Assembly (NCBI GenBank): GCA_028641055.1
Contig: CM054058.1
Span: forward strand, 86,749,927 to 86,813,926
Origin: Alopecurus myosuroides
Lineage: Eukaryota > Streptophyta > Magnoliopsida > Poales > Poaceae
Length of the DNA stretch: 64,000 nt
Reading direction: 5' to 3'
Below the pieces are notes generated by a model. It worked only from the letters and a program-made list of their open reading frames with translations. It was not told the origin of the DNA and searched no databases. Positions 12,528-24,103 of this stretch are shown piece by piece. The translations under genes and the position numbers were made by a program. The stretch's first letter is position 1; every line of letters starts with the position of its first letter.

Positions 12528-13841
12528 TGTTGGGAATATGCCCTAGAGGCAATCATGTATGATGTAATTCCCAATGTATTCATAAAGTTATTAAGTTGTC
12601 CTTTGGTTTGAACATCTGATATAAGTCATTGAATATGTGATTCGATTGTGGAACTATGTATTCATGTTGTTCATACTAATTTTCCTTGGTCTTTAAGGTT
12701 GTGCTGGACACACACCCTAGACTAATGTGAGTGTTGGCTGATGACACAGTTCCACTTGTCATGGGCATGGTGATGCCATTCCAACGTTCACGGACTTGGC
12801 TAAAGAGTTTAGCAAGTCGTACTGACCCATATTGAGATGCAACGAGCACGTTGTCATTTGCATGTCTCAATCAATATAATCCTTAGACCTGAGGTTGTCG
12901 CACAATTCGAGTTGTGGATCACCGACTTAGGTTCTGTCAAACGCTGTTCTGTGACAAGGAAGCTGTAAAGTCAGAGTTCGGGTCGAATGAGAAGCAAGCT
13001 GCGTGATGTGGATAATCAAGATGGGATTTTGCCCCTCCGAGTGGAGAGATATTCTCTGGGCCCTCTCGAGTGATATGATTCAGGAAGCATGACCATGTGC
13101 GACTCAGTTAAGTGTTAACTGTGTCTGTTGACTAAGAGTTAGTCAGATGAATCACATATGACGGATCGAGAAGAGAGTCGAACTATTTAAGGGATGACGA
13201 TAAATCGGCTATAGTTCGACAAGGTATATCATGAGGCAAAAGGGACTAAGATGAATATCACATTGAAAGGTATGTCGTAATGACTCAATGGGACTTGGGA
13301 GTCGGCACGTTCTGCTAGGAGCAGCTACCGATTGATAGATTGGGAGTTGGACTCCAATCGTGTCCAAGTCGCCATGAGCCTGTAGGGTCGCACGCTTAAG
13401 AGCGGGAGCAAGTATTGGTCGGGTTGGACCCGAACCGGAAATGAACTGAGTTTGTGAGTCGGACTTACAGAGGGAATGGGCCACAAGTGTTGTGAAGCCC
13501 AATACCATTCGCTATATAAAGAGGGGCGCAGGTTGCCCAGCGGGCAAGTTAGTCCACTCCCATGCGTTGGGAACCCTAGCCCCACTCAGTCCAGCCGTCG
13601 CACCAGACCTAGCAGTCTGCCTTCGGAGCTCCTCCTCGTACGTGTTGATACCGGCAGAGGTGTTGTACGTTCAGCACTTCGAGGATCGGCTGGATCGGAT
13701 CGTGGGACTGCGCTGCCCCGACGCGCTTCATCGATAATCCTCAACCGTGCGTCTAGTGGTAATCATCGTGGCCTTCTACCTTGGCTAGATCTTGGAAGTA
13801 CCGCGTAAGAAAAAGTTTTGTTTATCTCTACGCGTTCAACA
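12528..13841 (+). repeat. 5' LTR of the nested Copia element
   Basis: 1314 bp, starting TGTTGGGAATATGCC and ending GTTCAACA. It contains a good TATA box (CTATATAAAGAGG, about 13512-13524), the likely core promoter for the element. This segment is absent from the 3' LTR. Confidence 0.95.
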
Positions 13842-13842
13842 G

Positions 13843-13862
13843 TGGTATCAGAGCGGTAGCTT
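13843..13862 (+). other. tRNA-iMet primer binding site
   Basis: TGGTATCAGAGCGGTAGC follows the LTR with one spacer base. It is complementary to the 3' end of initiator methionine tRNA, the usual primer for plant Copia elements. Confidence 0.9.
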
Positions 13863-15185
13863 CTGGTATTAGGCCCGAGATCCGTACATATGTGATATGT
13901 AGTTAGCGTTAGATGTGATCTAATTGCTGTTTTGGTGGTCGGTCTATGAGATAGATCGGTTTTGTACAAGGTTGATTGGATCAATCGTACTCGGGGTTAA
14001 TGGATGATCTGGTTTCCATGATCATACTGCTAAGGTCGTGGAACAACTTACCCCTACCGGTCGGTTTCCGCCATCGGGGTATACCGTGACACATAAATCC
14101 AGTTGCGGTGATCGAAGATCAAAGAGTTTGATCGTTTCGGAATACGGATCAGATTCGGGTAAAATCGTTTTATCCGATGAAGAAATCCATGTTCGGAATG
14201 CAGATGAGATCCCCGCCCGCTATCCCCGCCCGCTATCCGGCTAGTGGGACCGCCGGCTTCGCCCTGTCGTAGCGCCTTAGATGTCGTTGCGAGTTTCACA
14301 ACGCCGGTAGATATCGTATCTATGCATAACTTGTTTTTGCAGGAAGTTGTGAATGGTATGGCTTATGTGCATGTGATGTGTGTAATCTATACATGATCTG
14401 CGTATCATGTTTTTGTCAGCCGGCTGGAGCCTAGGTGCTGTCATTTTATTGTATACCGGCCCGCGTGTCGGGTTCTCTATGTAAATTTTCATTTACTAGC
14501 TAGTGTAGCTTGTTGGAGAACCCGGAAGGCATGCAAGTTGATGTGCAAGTCGGCTACATGGAGTAAGATGGCACGTGACAAGAGTTGGCACGAGTCGACT
14601 TACAAGCTTCGTGGAAATGGAGATCACCATGAAGAGAGACATACCTTCACATTATAATTGCTTTATTTGTGTTATTGTTATGTCTCTATTTAGCTCTATT
14701 TAGATAGTTGGTAGATTTTAATCCCTCAAAGAAGGTCTAGTCGGTCGCCCCGCCACTGCTGCACCATCACAAGTCGGACATTCTTGGTAGTGGGCTCATA
14801 AAATTGAGGTGCTACCAATTCTTTTCGATTAGGTGGGTTTGAGTCAGACTCTTACTGCAGAAGCACTTGGTAATCTAGACGAGTCCATCACAACGGTTGT
14901 GGGGCTCGGGGCGAGGTAGGTTGGGAGCCGGGGCATGTGATGTCACCCAAATAACAGGAGTCGTATTGGATACGATTGGCAAGGTGTTGCCTACCTAGAT
15001 CACTTGATGGCTAGCGGTGATGCTAAAGCTCACTAGTCGGCTTGCTTATTTAGGATCTTGAATCACTTAGTAACCATCGGAGGGGTGTTGGTTCTAGTGG
15101 GAGCATAAGTATTAAAGCGTTTAGTATGCCTGCTCTTTTATGAATACGTGTCTTAAGTGTTTTGCATATTTTCTGTTGTAGATCA
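13863..15185 (+). other. Untranslated leader of the Copia element
   Basis: About 1.3 kb between the primer binding site and the gag start codon, with no sustained reading frame. Long leaders are normal in this group. Confidence 0.6.
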
Positions 15186-18100
15186 ATGGCACCTAGCAAC
15201 CTTCCTCAGTTGTCCATGTTTGCGTTGAGGTCAATCCTAGAGAAAGATAAGCTTAATGGAACTAATTTCACCAACTGGTATCGTAATCTGAGGATAGTCC
15301 TCAAGCATGACAAGAAAGAACATGTTCTAGAAACTCCACTTCCAGAAGAGTGAGATGACGATGCGACTGTCGCTGTCATGAATGCCTACCGTAAGACTAG
15401 AGATGAGTCTACGGAAATTAGCTGTCTTATGCTTGCACACATGGAACCGTACTTGCAGCAGCAGTTCGAAAATGTTGAGGCCTACGATATGATCGAAAGA
15501 CTCAAAAGTATGTTCCAGGCTCAGACAAAGACCAAGAGGTATCAAGTCTCTCAAGCTTTGTTGGGCTATAAGCTGAAAGACGGCGATCCACTGAGTCCGC
15601 ATGTAATCAAGATGATTGGTTACATACAGTCTCTGGATCGGCTGGGCTTCCCAATTAACGAAGAGTTCGCTACTGATATAATTCTGAACTCTCTTCCTAG
15701 TGCGTAGTGTCCGTTCATCTCGAACTACCATATGCATGGTATGGATAAGAGTATCACTGAATTACATGGGATGCTCAAAACGGCAGAGGCTGATATCAAG
15801 AAAGGCGCCAGTCAAGTGTTGATTGTGCAGAATAAGGCTAAGTTCAAGAAGAGTTCTTGGACTAAGAAGAAGAAGTATAAGTCAGGAGGTAGCGCCCATG
15901 GCCCTGTCCAGAGTGCTTCCTCAAAGACTAAGCCATCTCCTACAGCCGGAGCCAACTGCTTCTATTGCAAGCAGGATGGCCACTAGAAGAGGAACTGCAC
16001 CAAGTATTTGGCTGACAGAGCCAAGAGTGGAGGTGTGACTTCCAACTCAGGTACGCTTGTGTGCAATGTTATAGACATTTATCTTGCTGATGCGCCTAAT
16101 AGTTCTTGGGTATATGATACCGGATCAGTTATTTACATATGCAACTCGTTGCATGGACTGGTAAGAACTAGGAGCGTGGCAAGAGGAGAGGTTGATATTC
16201 GGGTCGGCAACAAGGCGAGAGTCGCTGCGTTGGAAGTCGGCACAATGCAATTTCATTTACCTTCAGGATTTTTAATGGAATTAAATAATTGTTATTATGT
16301 TCCAGTGCTTAGCCAAAACATTATTTCCGCCTCATGTTTGAAGAGACAAGGTTATGAGTCGAATATTAAGAATAATGGTTGTTCTTTATATTTGAAAGAT
16401 ATGTTTCATGGCTTTGCACCCGTTCAGAAAGGGTTATTTATTTTGAATCTCGATAGTGAATCGGTCTATAACATAAATGTTAAAAGGTTGAAACCAAATG
16501 ATCTGAATATGACTTACTTTTGGCACTGTCGGCTTGGTCATATAACTTGGAAGCGCATGAAGAAGCTCCATGATGATGGACTTCTAACTTCGTTTGACTT
16601 AGAGTCATTCGAGACATGTGAATCATGCCTACTAGGAAAAATGACCAAGACACCTTTTGCAAGGAGTTGTGAAAGGGTGTCCGACTTGTTAGAACTAATA
16701 CATAGTGATGTATGTGGTCCAATGAGCACGATAGCCAGAGGTGGTTATGAGTACTTCATTACCTTCACTGATGATTTGAGTAGGTATGGATATATCTATT
16801 TAATGAAACACAAGTCGGAAGCCTTTGAAAAGTTCAAGGAATTCTAGAGTGAGGTAAAAAATCAGCTCGGCAAGAAAATAAAGTTTCTATGGTCGGACCG
16901 TGGAGGCGAGTACATGAGCCATGAGTTTGATGACCATCTAAAGAGTTGTGGAATAGTTCCTCAACTCACTCCGCCGGGTACACCGCAGAGAAACGGTGTA
17001 TCGGAATGGAGAAATCGGACCTTGTTGGACATGGTACGATCAATGATGAGTCGGACAGATCTACCTTTATCATTTTGGGGTTATTGTCTAAAAACTGCAG
17101 CGTTCACACTAAACAGAGTACCATCAAAGTCAGTAGAGAAGACACCGCATGAGATGTGGACTGGCAAAAGGCCAAGTTTGTCTTTTCTTAAGATTTGGGG
17201 TTGTGAAGCATTTGTCAAGAGACTTCAGTCGGACAAACTCACGCCCAAGTAGGATAAGTGTATTTTCTTGGGGTATCCGAGGGAAACCTTGGGGTACTAC
17301 TTCTACAACCGGGAAGAGGGCAAAGTGTTTGTCGATCAGAATGGTGTCTTCCTTGAGAAAGAGTTTCTCGGTCGGGAAGTCAGTGGGAGCACAGTGCAAC
17401 TCGAAGAAATTCGAGAGGAACCGGCTAGGGGCGAGTCGGCGAACGCCTTGGAGGCTGAGCCGGTCGTGGTACCTACACCGGTAACAGCACCTGAACCACG
17501 GAGTTCTGCCAGATTACAAAATTCTCGTGATGTTTTACTGTTAGACAGTAATGAGCCGGCAACTTATTCGGAAGCGATGGTGGGATCTGATTCCAAGTCA
17601 TGGCTTGGAGCCATGAGATCCGAGTTAAAGTCCATGGATGAAAACCAAGTTTGGAATTTGGTTGATCTGCCTGACGGTGCAAGACCCATCGAGTGCAAAT
17701 GGGTCTTTAAGAAGAAAACTGATATGGATGGAAATGTTTCCATCTATAAAGCACGACTTGTCGCGAAGGGGTTCCGATAGATTCAAGGAGTTGACTACGA
17801 CGAGACCTTCTCGCCCGTAGCGATGCTTAAATCAGTTCGGATCATGTTAGCCATAGCATCCTATTTCGACTATGAGATATGGCAGATGGATGTCAAGACG
17901 GCTTTCGTTAATGGAAATTTAACTGAGGACGTGTATATGATACAGCCCGAAGGTTTTGTCGATCCAGCTAACACTGACAGGGTATGCAAACTTCAGAAAT
18001 CCATTTATGGGTTGAAGCAAGCATCTCGGAGTTGGAACATTCTCTTTGATGAGGTAGTCAAATCGTTTGGCTTCATCAAGAGCGATCATGATTCTTGTTT

Positions 18101-19123
18101 ATACAAGAAGTTTAGTGGGAGCAAAGTAAATTTTCTAATCTTATATGTGGATGACATATTACTGATTGGAAATGATGTCATGATGTTGCAAGAAACCAAA
18201 GAATCATTGGAAAGGAGTTTCTCAACGAAGGATTTGGGTGACGCGACTTACATATTAGGAATCAGGATCTATAGAGATAGATCGAGGCGGCTCATTGGAT
18301 TGAGTCAAGTACATATCTGGACAAAGTTTTGAAGAAATTTAAAATGGAAGAGTCCAAGAAGGGATTCTTACCGATGTCCCATGGCATAAAACTTAGAAAG
18401 ACTCAGTGTTCGACGACTGATGAGCGAAGTCGGATGAGTGTGATCCCGTATGCTTCGGCAATTGGATCCATCATGTATGCCATGACTTGTACTAGGCCAG
18501 ATGTTTCCTACGCTCTAAGTGTTACGAGCAGATACCAGTTTGACCCTGGCGAAGCCCACTGGGCAGCGGTTAAAAACATCCTTAAGTACTTGATAAGGAC
18601 TAAGGAAATGTTCCTAGTTTATGGAGGTGATGAGGAATTCAGTGTAAAGGGTTACACAGATGCGAGTTATCTCACCGACTCAGATGATTCTTGTTCGCAA
18701 TCTGGATACGTGTTCGTAATTAACGGAGGAGCTGTGAGCTGGAAGAGTTCCAAGCAAGATACGGTGTCTGCATCTACAACAGAGGCTGAGTATATTGCTG
18801 CCTCGGAGGCAGCAAAGGAAGCTGTTTGGATCAGGAACCTCCTGATAGATCTCGGTGTGGTTCAGGGCGTGTCCAATCCTTTGGACGTATATTGTGACAA
18901 CAATGGTGCTATTGCACAAGCCAAGGAACCTAGACAACACCAGAAGAACAAACATATACTCATGCGTTATCACCTCATTCGCCAGTTTGTCGAACAAGGT
19001 GATATCAAGTTATGCAAAGTACACACGGATACAAATATTGCAGATCCGTTGACAAAGGCGCTACCACAACCTAAGCATGAGGCGCACACGAGAGGTATGG
19101 GCTTTCGATGCCTAGGCATATGA
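15186..19123 (+). pseudogene. gag-pol: gag-pol polyprotein of the Copia element, six premature stops
   Basis: One frame runs from ATG 15186 to about 18320, broken by TGA 15351 and TAG 15705, 15984, 16845, 17250 and 17778. A small frameshift near 18305 then moves the last part into another frame that ends at TGA 19121. Domains in order: gag with a CX2CX4HX4C zinc knuckle (NCFYCKQDGH near 15950-16000; the TAG at 15984 falls inside the knuckle); protease (WVYDTGS, 16105-16130, where D-S-G is usual and D-T-G is read here); integrase (HHCC zinc motif 16520-16630, core with FTDDLSRY and SDRGGEY); RT (MDVKTAFVNG near 17885; YVDD at about 18145-18156); and RNase H (TEAEYIA near 18780, final DPLTKALP). 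It was active in the past and is now uncodable. Confidence 0.9.
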
Positions 19124-19145
19124 TGCCAAGATGATTGACTCTAGT

Positions 19146-19158
19146 GCAAGTGGGAGAC
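19146..19158 (+). other. Polypurine tract of the Copia element
   Basis: GCAAGTGGGAGAC lies immediately 5' of the 3' LTR. It is the expected plus-strand primer position and has the form common in plant Copia elements. Confidence 0.8.
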
Positions 19159-20399
19159 TGTTGGGAATATGCCCTAGAGGCAATCATGTATGATGTAATT
19201 CCCAATGTATTCATAAAGTTATTAAGTTGTCCTTTGGTTTGAACATTTGATATATGTCATTGAATATGTGATTCGATTGTGGAACTATGTATTCATGTTG
19301 TTCATACTAATTGTCCTTGGTCATTAAGGTTGTGCTGGACACACACCCTAGACTAATGTGAGTGTTGGCCGATGACACGGTTCCACTTGTCATGGGCATG
19401 GTGATGCCATTCCAACGTTCACGGACTTGGCTAAAGAGTTTAGCAAGTCGGACTGACCCATATTGAGATGCAACGAGCACGTCGTCATTTGCATGTCTCA
19501 ATCAATGTAATCCTTAGACCTGAGGTTGTCGCACAATCCGAGTTGTGGATCACCGACTTAGGTTCTGTCAAACGTTGTTCTGTGACAAGGCAGCTATAAA
19601 GGCAGAGTTCGGGTCGAATGAGAAGCAAGCTGCGTGATGTGGATAATCAAGATGGGATTTTGCCCCTCCGAGTGGAGAGATATTCTCTGGGCCCTCTCGA
19701 GTGATATGATTCAGGAAGCATGGCCATGCGCGACTGAGTTAAGTGTTAACTGTGTCTGTTGACTAAGAGTTAGTCAGATGAATCACATATCACGGATCGA
19801 GAAGAGAGTCGAACTATTTAAGGGATGACGATAAATCGCCTATAGTTCGACAAGGTATATCATGAGGCAAAAGGGACTAAGATGAATATCACATTGACAG
19901 GTATGTCGTAATGACTCAATGGGACTTGGGAGTCGGCACGTTCTGCTAGGAGCCGCTAGCGAGTGATCGATTGGGAGTTGGACTCCAATCGTGTCCAAGT
20001 CGCCATGAGCCTGCAGGGTCACACACTTAAGAGCGGGAGCAAGTATTGGTCGGGTTGGACCCGAACCGGTAATGGACTGAGTTTGTGAGTTGCCCAGCGG
20101 GCAAGTTAGCCCACTCCCATGTGTTGGGAACCTTAGCCCCACTCAGTCCAGCCGTCGCACCAGACCTAGCAGTCTGCCGTCGGAGCTCCTCCTCGTACGT
20201 GTGGATACTGGCAGAGGTGTTGTACGTTCAACACTTCGAGGATCGGCTGGATCGGATCGTGGGAATGCACTGCCCCGACGCGCTTCATCGATAATCCGCA
20301 ACCGCGCGTCCAGTGGTAATCATCGTTGCCTTCTACCTTGGCTAGATCTTGGAAGTACCGCGTAAGAAAAAGTTTTTTTTATCTCTACGCATTCCAACA
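19159..20399 (+). repeat. 3' LTR of the nested Copia element, TATA segment deleted
   Basis: 1241 bp, starting TGTTGGGAATATGCC and ending CATTCCAACA. It lacks about 73 bp compared with the 5' LTR (equivalent of about 13458-13530, lost at about 20089), including the TATA box. Both LTRs are copied from one template at insertion, so the loss happened afterwards. Confidence 0.95.
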
Positions 20400-20403
20400 T
20401 CAC

Positions 20404-20735
20404 CCGTCAACAGTGGGGCGCTTCTTGCACGGGTTGGGCTTATTTCCCGGCTTCTTCCTTATCCTCTTGGCAGGGGGCTCCAGTGCCCCTCTACCCGTCC
20501 TCTGGTGGTGGGAGCAGCCACGGACACAGGAACAACGTCCATTGGTTCCTTCCCCTCTTCTAGTTCCGGTTCCTCTGTAGTTGAAAGAAGCAAAAGATCG
20601 GAATAATCAAGAAAGAAGGATCCAAGTATGCTGTAGGCAAGCAAAAAAGGTGAACTCGGTAACCTTCTTCATCCTCTAACCAGTCTCGGATAGAGGCATC
20701 GACTCGGGACTTACCGTCCTGACCGGCACGGGGTA
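20404..20735 (-). pseudogene. Upstream exons of the antisense gene of element A
   Basis: Beyond the Copia insertion the antisense gene continues: an exon at 20404-20574 (Lys/Pro-rich, basic) with acceptor CTACAG, an intron at about 20575-20663, and a further coding piece at about 20664-20720. That piece has a plausible frame reading RDWLEDEE-like acidic residues. The rest of the gene (its 5' end) is missing, because a scrambled junction with element B begins near 20736. A one-base frame change lies inside 20404-20574. Confidence 0.55.
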
Positions 20736-20835
20736 TACAGAGGGTATCCTGAATATCGTACAGCCGTATAGGTTCAGAGGGTATGCTGATGACTTGATTT
20801 GTTGCAGCTAGGTATAGCCGTATAGGTACAGTGGC
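20736..20835. other. Rearrangement junction with templated filler
   Basis: Between element A and element B is a short stretch of overlapping scrambled copies. The string GCCGTATAGGT occurs at about 20763 and 20818, and the AGAGGGTAT string occurs at about 20741 and 20776. This is the pattern left when broken ends are joined after repeated template switching, and here it marks a large deletion. Confidence 0.6.
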
Positions 20836-21470
20836 TCCCTTTCTTGTGGTGTAGCCAGAACACGCCTGCTCTGTAGCGTTCGCTTTAATCTGCGAATGCC
20901 TATTTTGCCTCGGGTGTCCACTCGAACTTTTCTGTCTTCTTCAAAAGCTTGTAAAAGGGTAATGCTTGCTCGCCCAATCGTGCAATGAATCTGCTCAAGG
21001 CGTCTAATCGCCCTGCGAGCTGTTGCACGCCGCGAAGATTGGTTGGCTCTTTCATTGTCAATATCGCTTGTATCTTCTCTGGGTTGGCTTCAATTCCTCT
21101 AGCGGACACCAAGTACCCGAGAAGTTGTCCTGCAGGGACGCCGAAGACGCATTTTGTCGGGTTGAGCATGATCTTGTACGCGTTCAGAGCGTCAAATGTT
21201 TCTCTGATATCCTCGAGGAGCGTGTCCTCCACTCGAGTTTTGATGACGATGTCGTCAACGTACACTTGTACGTTCTTGCCAATGAGCTTGGCGAGGCATT
21301 TTTGCATGCAGCGCTGATATGTAGCGCCTGCGTTTTTGAGCCCGAAGGGCATTGTCGTGTAGCAGTATACACCGTGAGGTGTGATGAATGCTGTCTTTTC
21401 CTCGAATTCCTTCTTCATCCTGATCTGGTTATATCCCGAATAGGCATCTAGGAAGGATAGGCGTTGACAG
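20780..21470 (-). pseudogene. pol: RT and start of RNase H of Gypsy element B, truncated
   Basis: The minus-strand frame encodes RT from the FLDAYSGYNQI motif (about 21440-21465) through YTTMPFGLKNAGATYQ, the catalytic YVDD (about 21255) and the thumb/connection (KLLKKTEKFEWTPEAK). A stop codon replaces a Gln codon near 20900. Similarity continues weakly into the RNase H start (about 20790). Everything downstream (RNase H, integrase, 3' LTR) has been deleted. The N-terminal part of RT is also missing: see the protease-RT junction near 21470. Confidence 0.8.
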
Positions 21471-23659
21471 CTTGTTCCTGTTCATCCGATGGAGTGTGTC
21501 CGCGTAGATGATGTTGATTCCGCTGCCTCCGTCCATGAACACGCGAGCCAGCTCGTACTCGACGATTTGCGCTTCGATGACTAGCGCAGCGTGCCCTGGT
21601 CGATAGACCCGTGGAGGTGGTCTTCTTTGGAGAAAGTTATTGGTTGATCTGCCATATTTAGGTACTCGGGCTTTGCTGGTGGGGCTTGCACAGCCATGCA
21701 TATTTGTCGTGTGTTCGTCTTCTGGACCCTTCGAGATGGACAAACCTTTTGTATCATCCCCAAAAGTCCTACTGGGTTCTGGTTTGCGTTGCCTCCCGGG
21801 TTGGCGACAGGTGGCACAGGAGGTGCGGCTAGCACCACGTTTTGATTTCCTGGTGGAGGCAGGGGTTGTGGTGGTTGAAATCCCTGGTGTCCTCCTCCTG
21901 GAAGTTGCGGGTAGCCTTGACCAACTGATGTTCTATTTTTCTTCGAGAAGGCCTCGTGTATTTCAATGAACTTTCGGCATTCCTTGAGAAGGTGTGTTGC
22001 CTTAACTTTGCCTGTGCGATTATCTGTAAATAGATGTAGCGTGCAGTATCCATCGAGGTCCTCCTCGGGAGTTTTATCCTCTGTCTTCGGTTTCCATTCC
22101 CGATTTGCACAGCGTCCACTATCACGATTTCTCGTGAATTCTGCCGCCACTAGTTCTTCTCGATCATCCTGATCGTAATATTTCCTCCTCTTCTTTCGAC
22201 CATGGCGGTCATCTTCTGATGGTGGCGAGGATTCCCTCTCGTTGCGCACTGAGTCTTCTCCGTTGACCCATATGTCGACTTAACCATTAGCTCTCCAATA
22301 GTTTTGGGCGCGATTCGTCCCAGTTCTTCTCTGAAGGTTGTTCGTCGAGCGCACTTTGCAAAGGCTTTGACTGCTACTTCCTCTGATATATTTCCTGCTG
22401 TGTTCCTGAGTGTGGTTCATCGCTGAATATATTCGCGAGTAGACTCGCCACTTTTATGCTTACATGCTCGCAGTTCCTCGATGGTCGCTGGTCTTTTGTA
22501 CGTTGCTTGGAAGTTTTTGCAGAAGTCGTAATGTAGGTCGTCCCATGACCCGTAACAAGCCTTTGGTCTCACTTCAAGCCAGCTGCTTGCTGCTCCTACA
22601 AGGTGTAGCTTGAGGTACTGCATAGCTGTGTTCTTTTTCCCACGTTGGCATTTTACTGCCGTGAGGTAATCCGACAGCCAGGACGAAGATTCGAGTGAAC
22701 CGTCGTATTTTTTTACTTCTGTGCTAAGCTTGAATCTTTTGGGTAGAGGCCTCGCGGATGCTGCGAGCGAAGCATAGTGCGCCGAAAGTCTCATCATCAG
22801 AAGAAGTGGATGGGGAGCGTGCGCGGTTCCTTGCCGCTCTGGCTTTGTCCACCTTATTCTGCGCGATGTCCGATCGCGCGTTGTATCCTGGTTGATCACG
22901 ATCAGTTTCCTTCCTTGGGTCCTTGTTGTGATTTCGCGAGCGGTTGCTGTGATGTTGCGAGCCACGATCTCGATCCCGCGGGCTACCCTCGCTGCTACTC
23001 GGGCTGTCTCCGCGTCGCCGAGCTTCTTTTCCTCGACCGCGGCGAGGTGACTTTTCTCTCCTGGGCGAAGTGCTCCTATGTCTGCGGGATGCTTCCTTTT
23101 CTTTCGGTGCAGCTGCTTTCCTGCGATCGTAGGCGGCAAGTTTTGCGGCTGCCATGCCCAATCCTTTTTGAACTTGCTTGTATTGCTCTACACGGGGGTC
23201 GTTTTCCCCTGGTTGATTTATCTGCATGTAGGTGGCTGCAGCCAGTACCGCGAAGGCGGGGGTTTGCGGATGGACGTTTCCGTCCTCGTCGACGCGCATG
23301 AGGGAAGCTCCAAGTGATTTACTAATTCCCGTTAAGGACTCGCCATCCATGGTTGCGGTTCGTGATGCGTATCCTTTTCTCGTGGGTCGATTCTCGACAG
23401 AAGGAGTCAAGGATAACGCGGCTTGGCGTTGGCTTGACTCATCCGCTAGATCTATGCGAGCTTCTTTGATTGCAGTAGCCGCTCTCACTAGATGGTAGTG
23501 GTAGGCAGTCATATCCTCGTGAGGAGCTCCAGCTTCTGGTGGTTTTTTCGTGCGGATGGCCTCCTTTGCTCGGAGCCAAGCGGCTCGCGAGACGCCAATG
23601 TTAGCGCGTTCCTCTGCGCTGTGTTCAGTTTCTTCGGGTGGATCCCCTGATCCTGCCAT
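21471..23659 (-). pseudogene. gag-pro: gag and protease of Gypsy element B
   Basis: Gag starts at ATG 23657-23659. It is followed by an Ala-rich N-terminal region, an Arg/Ser/Lys-rich basic linker (about 22800-23100) and the capsid core in another frame (about 22400-22720: STEVKKYDGS, SSWLSDY, WLEVRPK, TYKRPATIEELRACK). A Cys/His segment (about 22000: YCTLHLF, then KECRKF) follows. Protease carries D-G-G-S at about 21530 (VFMDGGSGINIIY). Several frameshifts and an internal deletion at the protease/RT boundary make it non-functional. Orientation is opposite to element A. Confidence 0.8.
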
Positions 23660-24103
23660 GCAGACCTGAGACAGATATGGCTTGCGGGTCCTAGGCTTAG
23701 CTTAGAAGGCTTTCCTGATCCGAGAAGGTTCCTCTGTGGAGAGGGTATGGAAGTTGCTAGTGTTGAGGCGGATGGATTCGTCGCTTTTCGCCAAGTCGCG
23801 ATCCTCGTGATAAGGTCGCGAATCGAAAGCTTCTGGGCTAGAGATCGACCCGGATCTCGATCCTTCGAGATCGGTTTGCTCGGGGAAGCGGTGGATCCCG
23901 TCCTTGCTGGTGTAGAATTGGAAGCTCCCGAGCGTCATGGTAATACTCTTCTCTAGGTCGCTAAATACCGGGCGTGATTCCGGCGAGTGTGGGGTGACGA
24001 TGACTGATCCGATTCAGATCGGATTGGTCGGAGTTCAAGTTGTGGGGTTCCAACGTGAGTTGGTCGTCGATGAGGCCGAAGATGCCGGAAATCCAGCGCC
24101 CGC

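Larger units (their letters stand above)
12528..20399 (+). mobile_element. Full-length Copia LTR retrotransposon nested in element A
   Basis: The element is complete: TG...CA LTRs (12528-13841 and 19159-20399), PBS, gag-pol frame, polypurine tract and a perfect 5-bp target duplication TCACC (12523-12527 and 20400-20404). The order protease-integrase-RT-RNase H identifies Copia (Pseudoviridae). Over the first ~390 bp the two LTRs differ at about 10 sites by eye (2-3%). This implies insertion roughly a million years ago under commonly used grass LTR rates, as an order-of-magnitude estimate only. The element sits at the 5' splice site of an intron of the antisense gene of element A. Confidence 0.95.
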
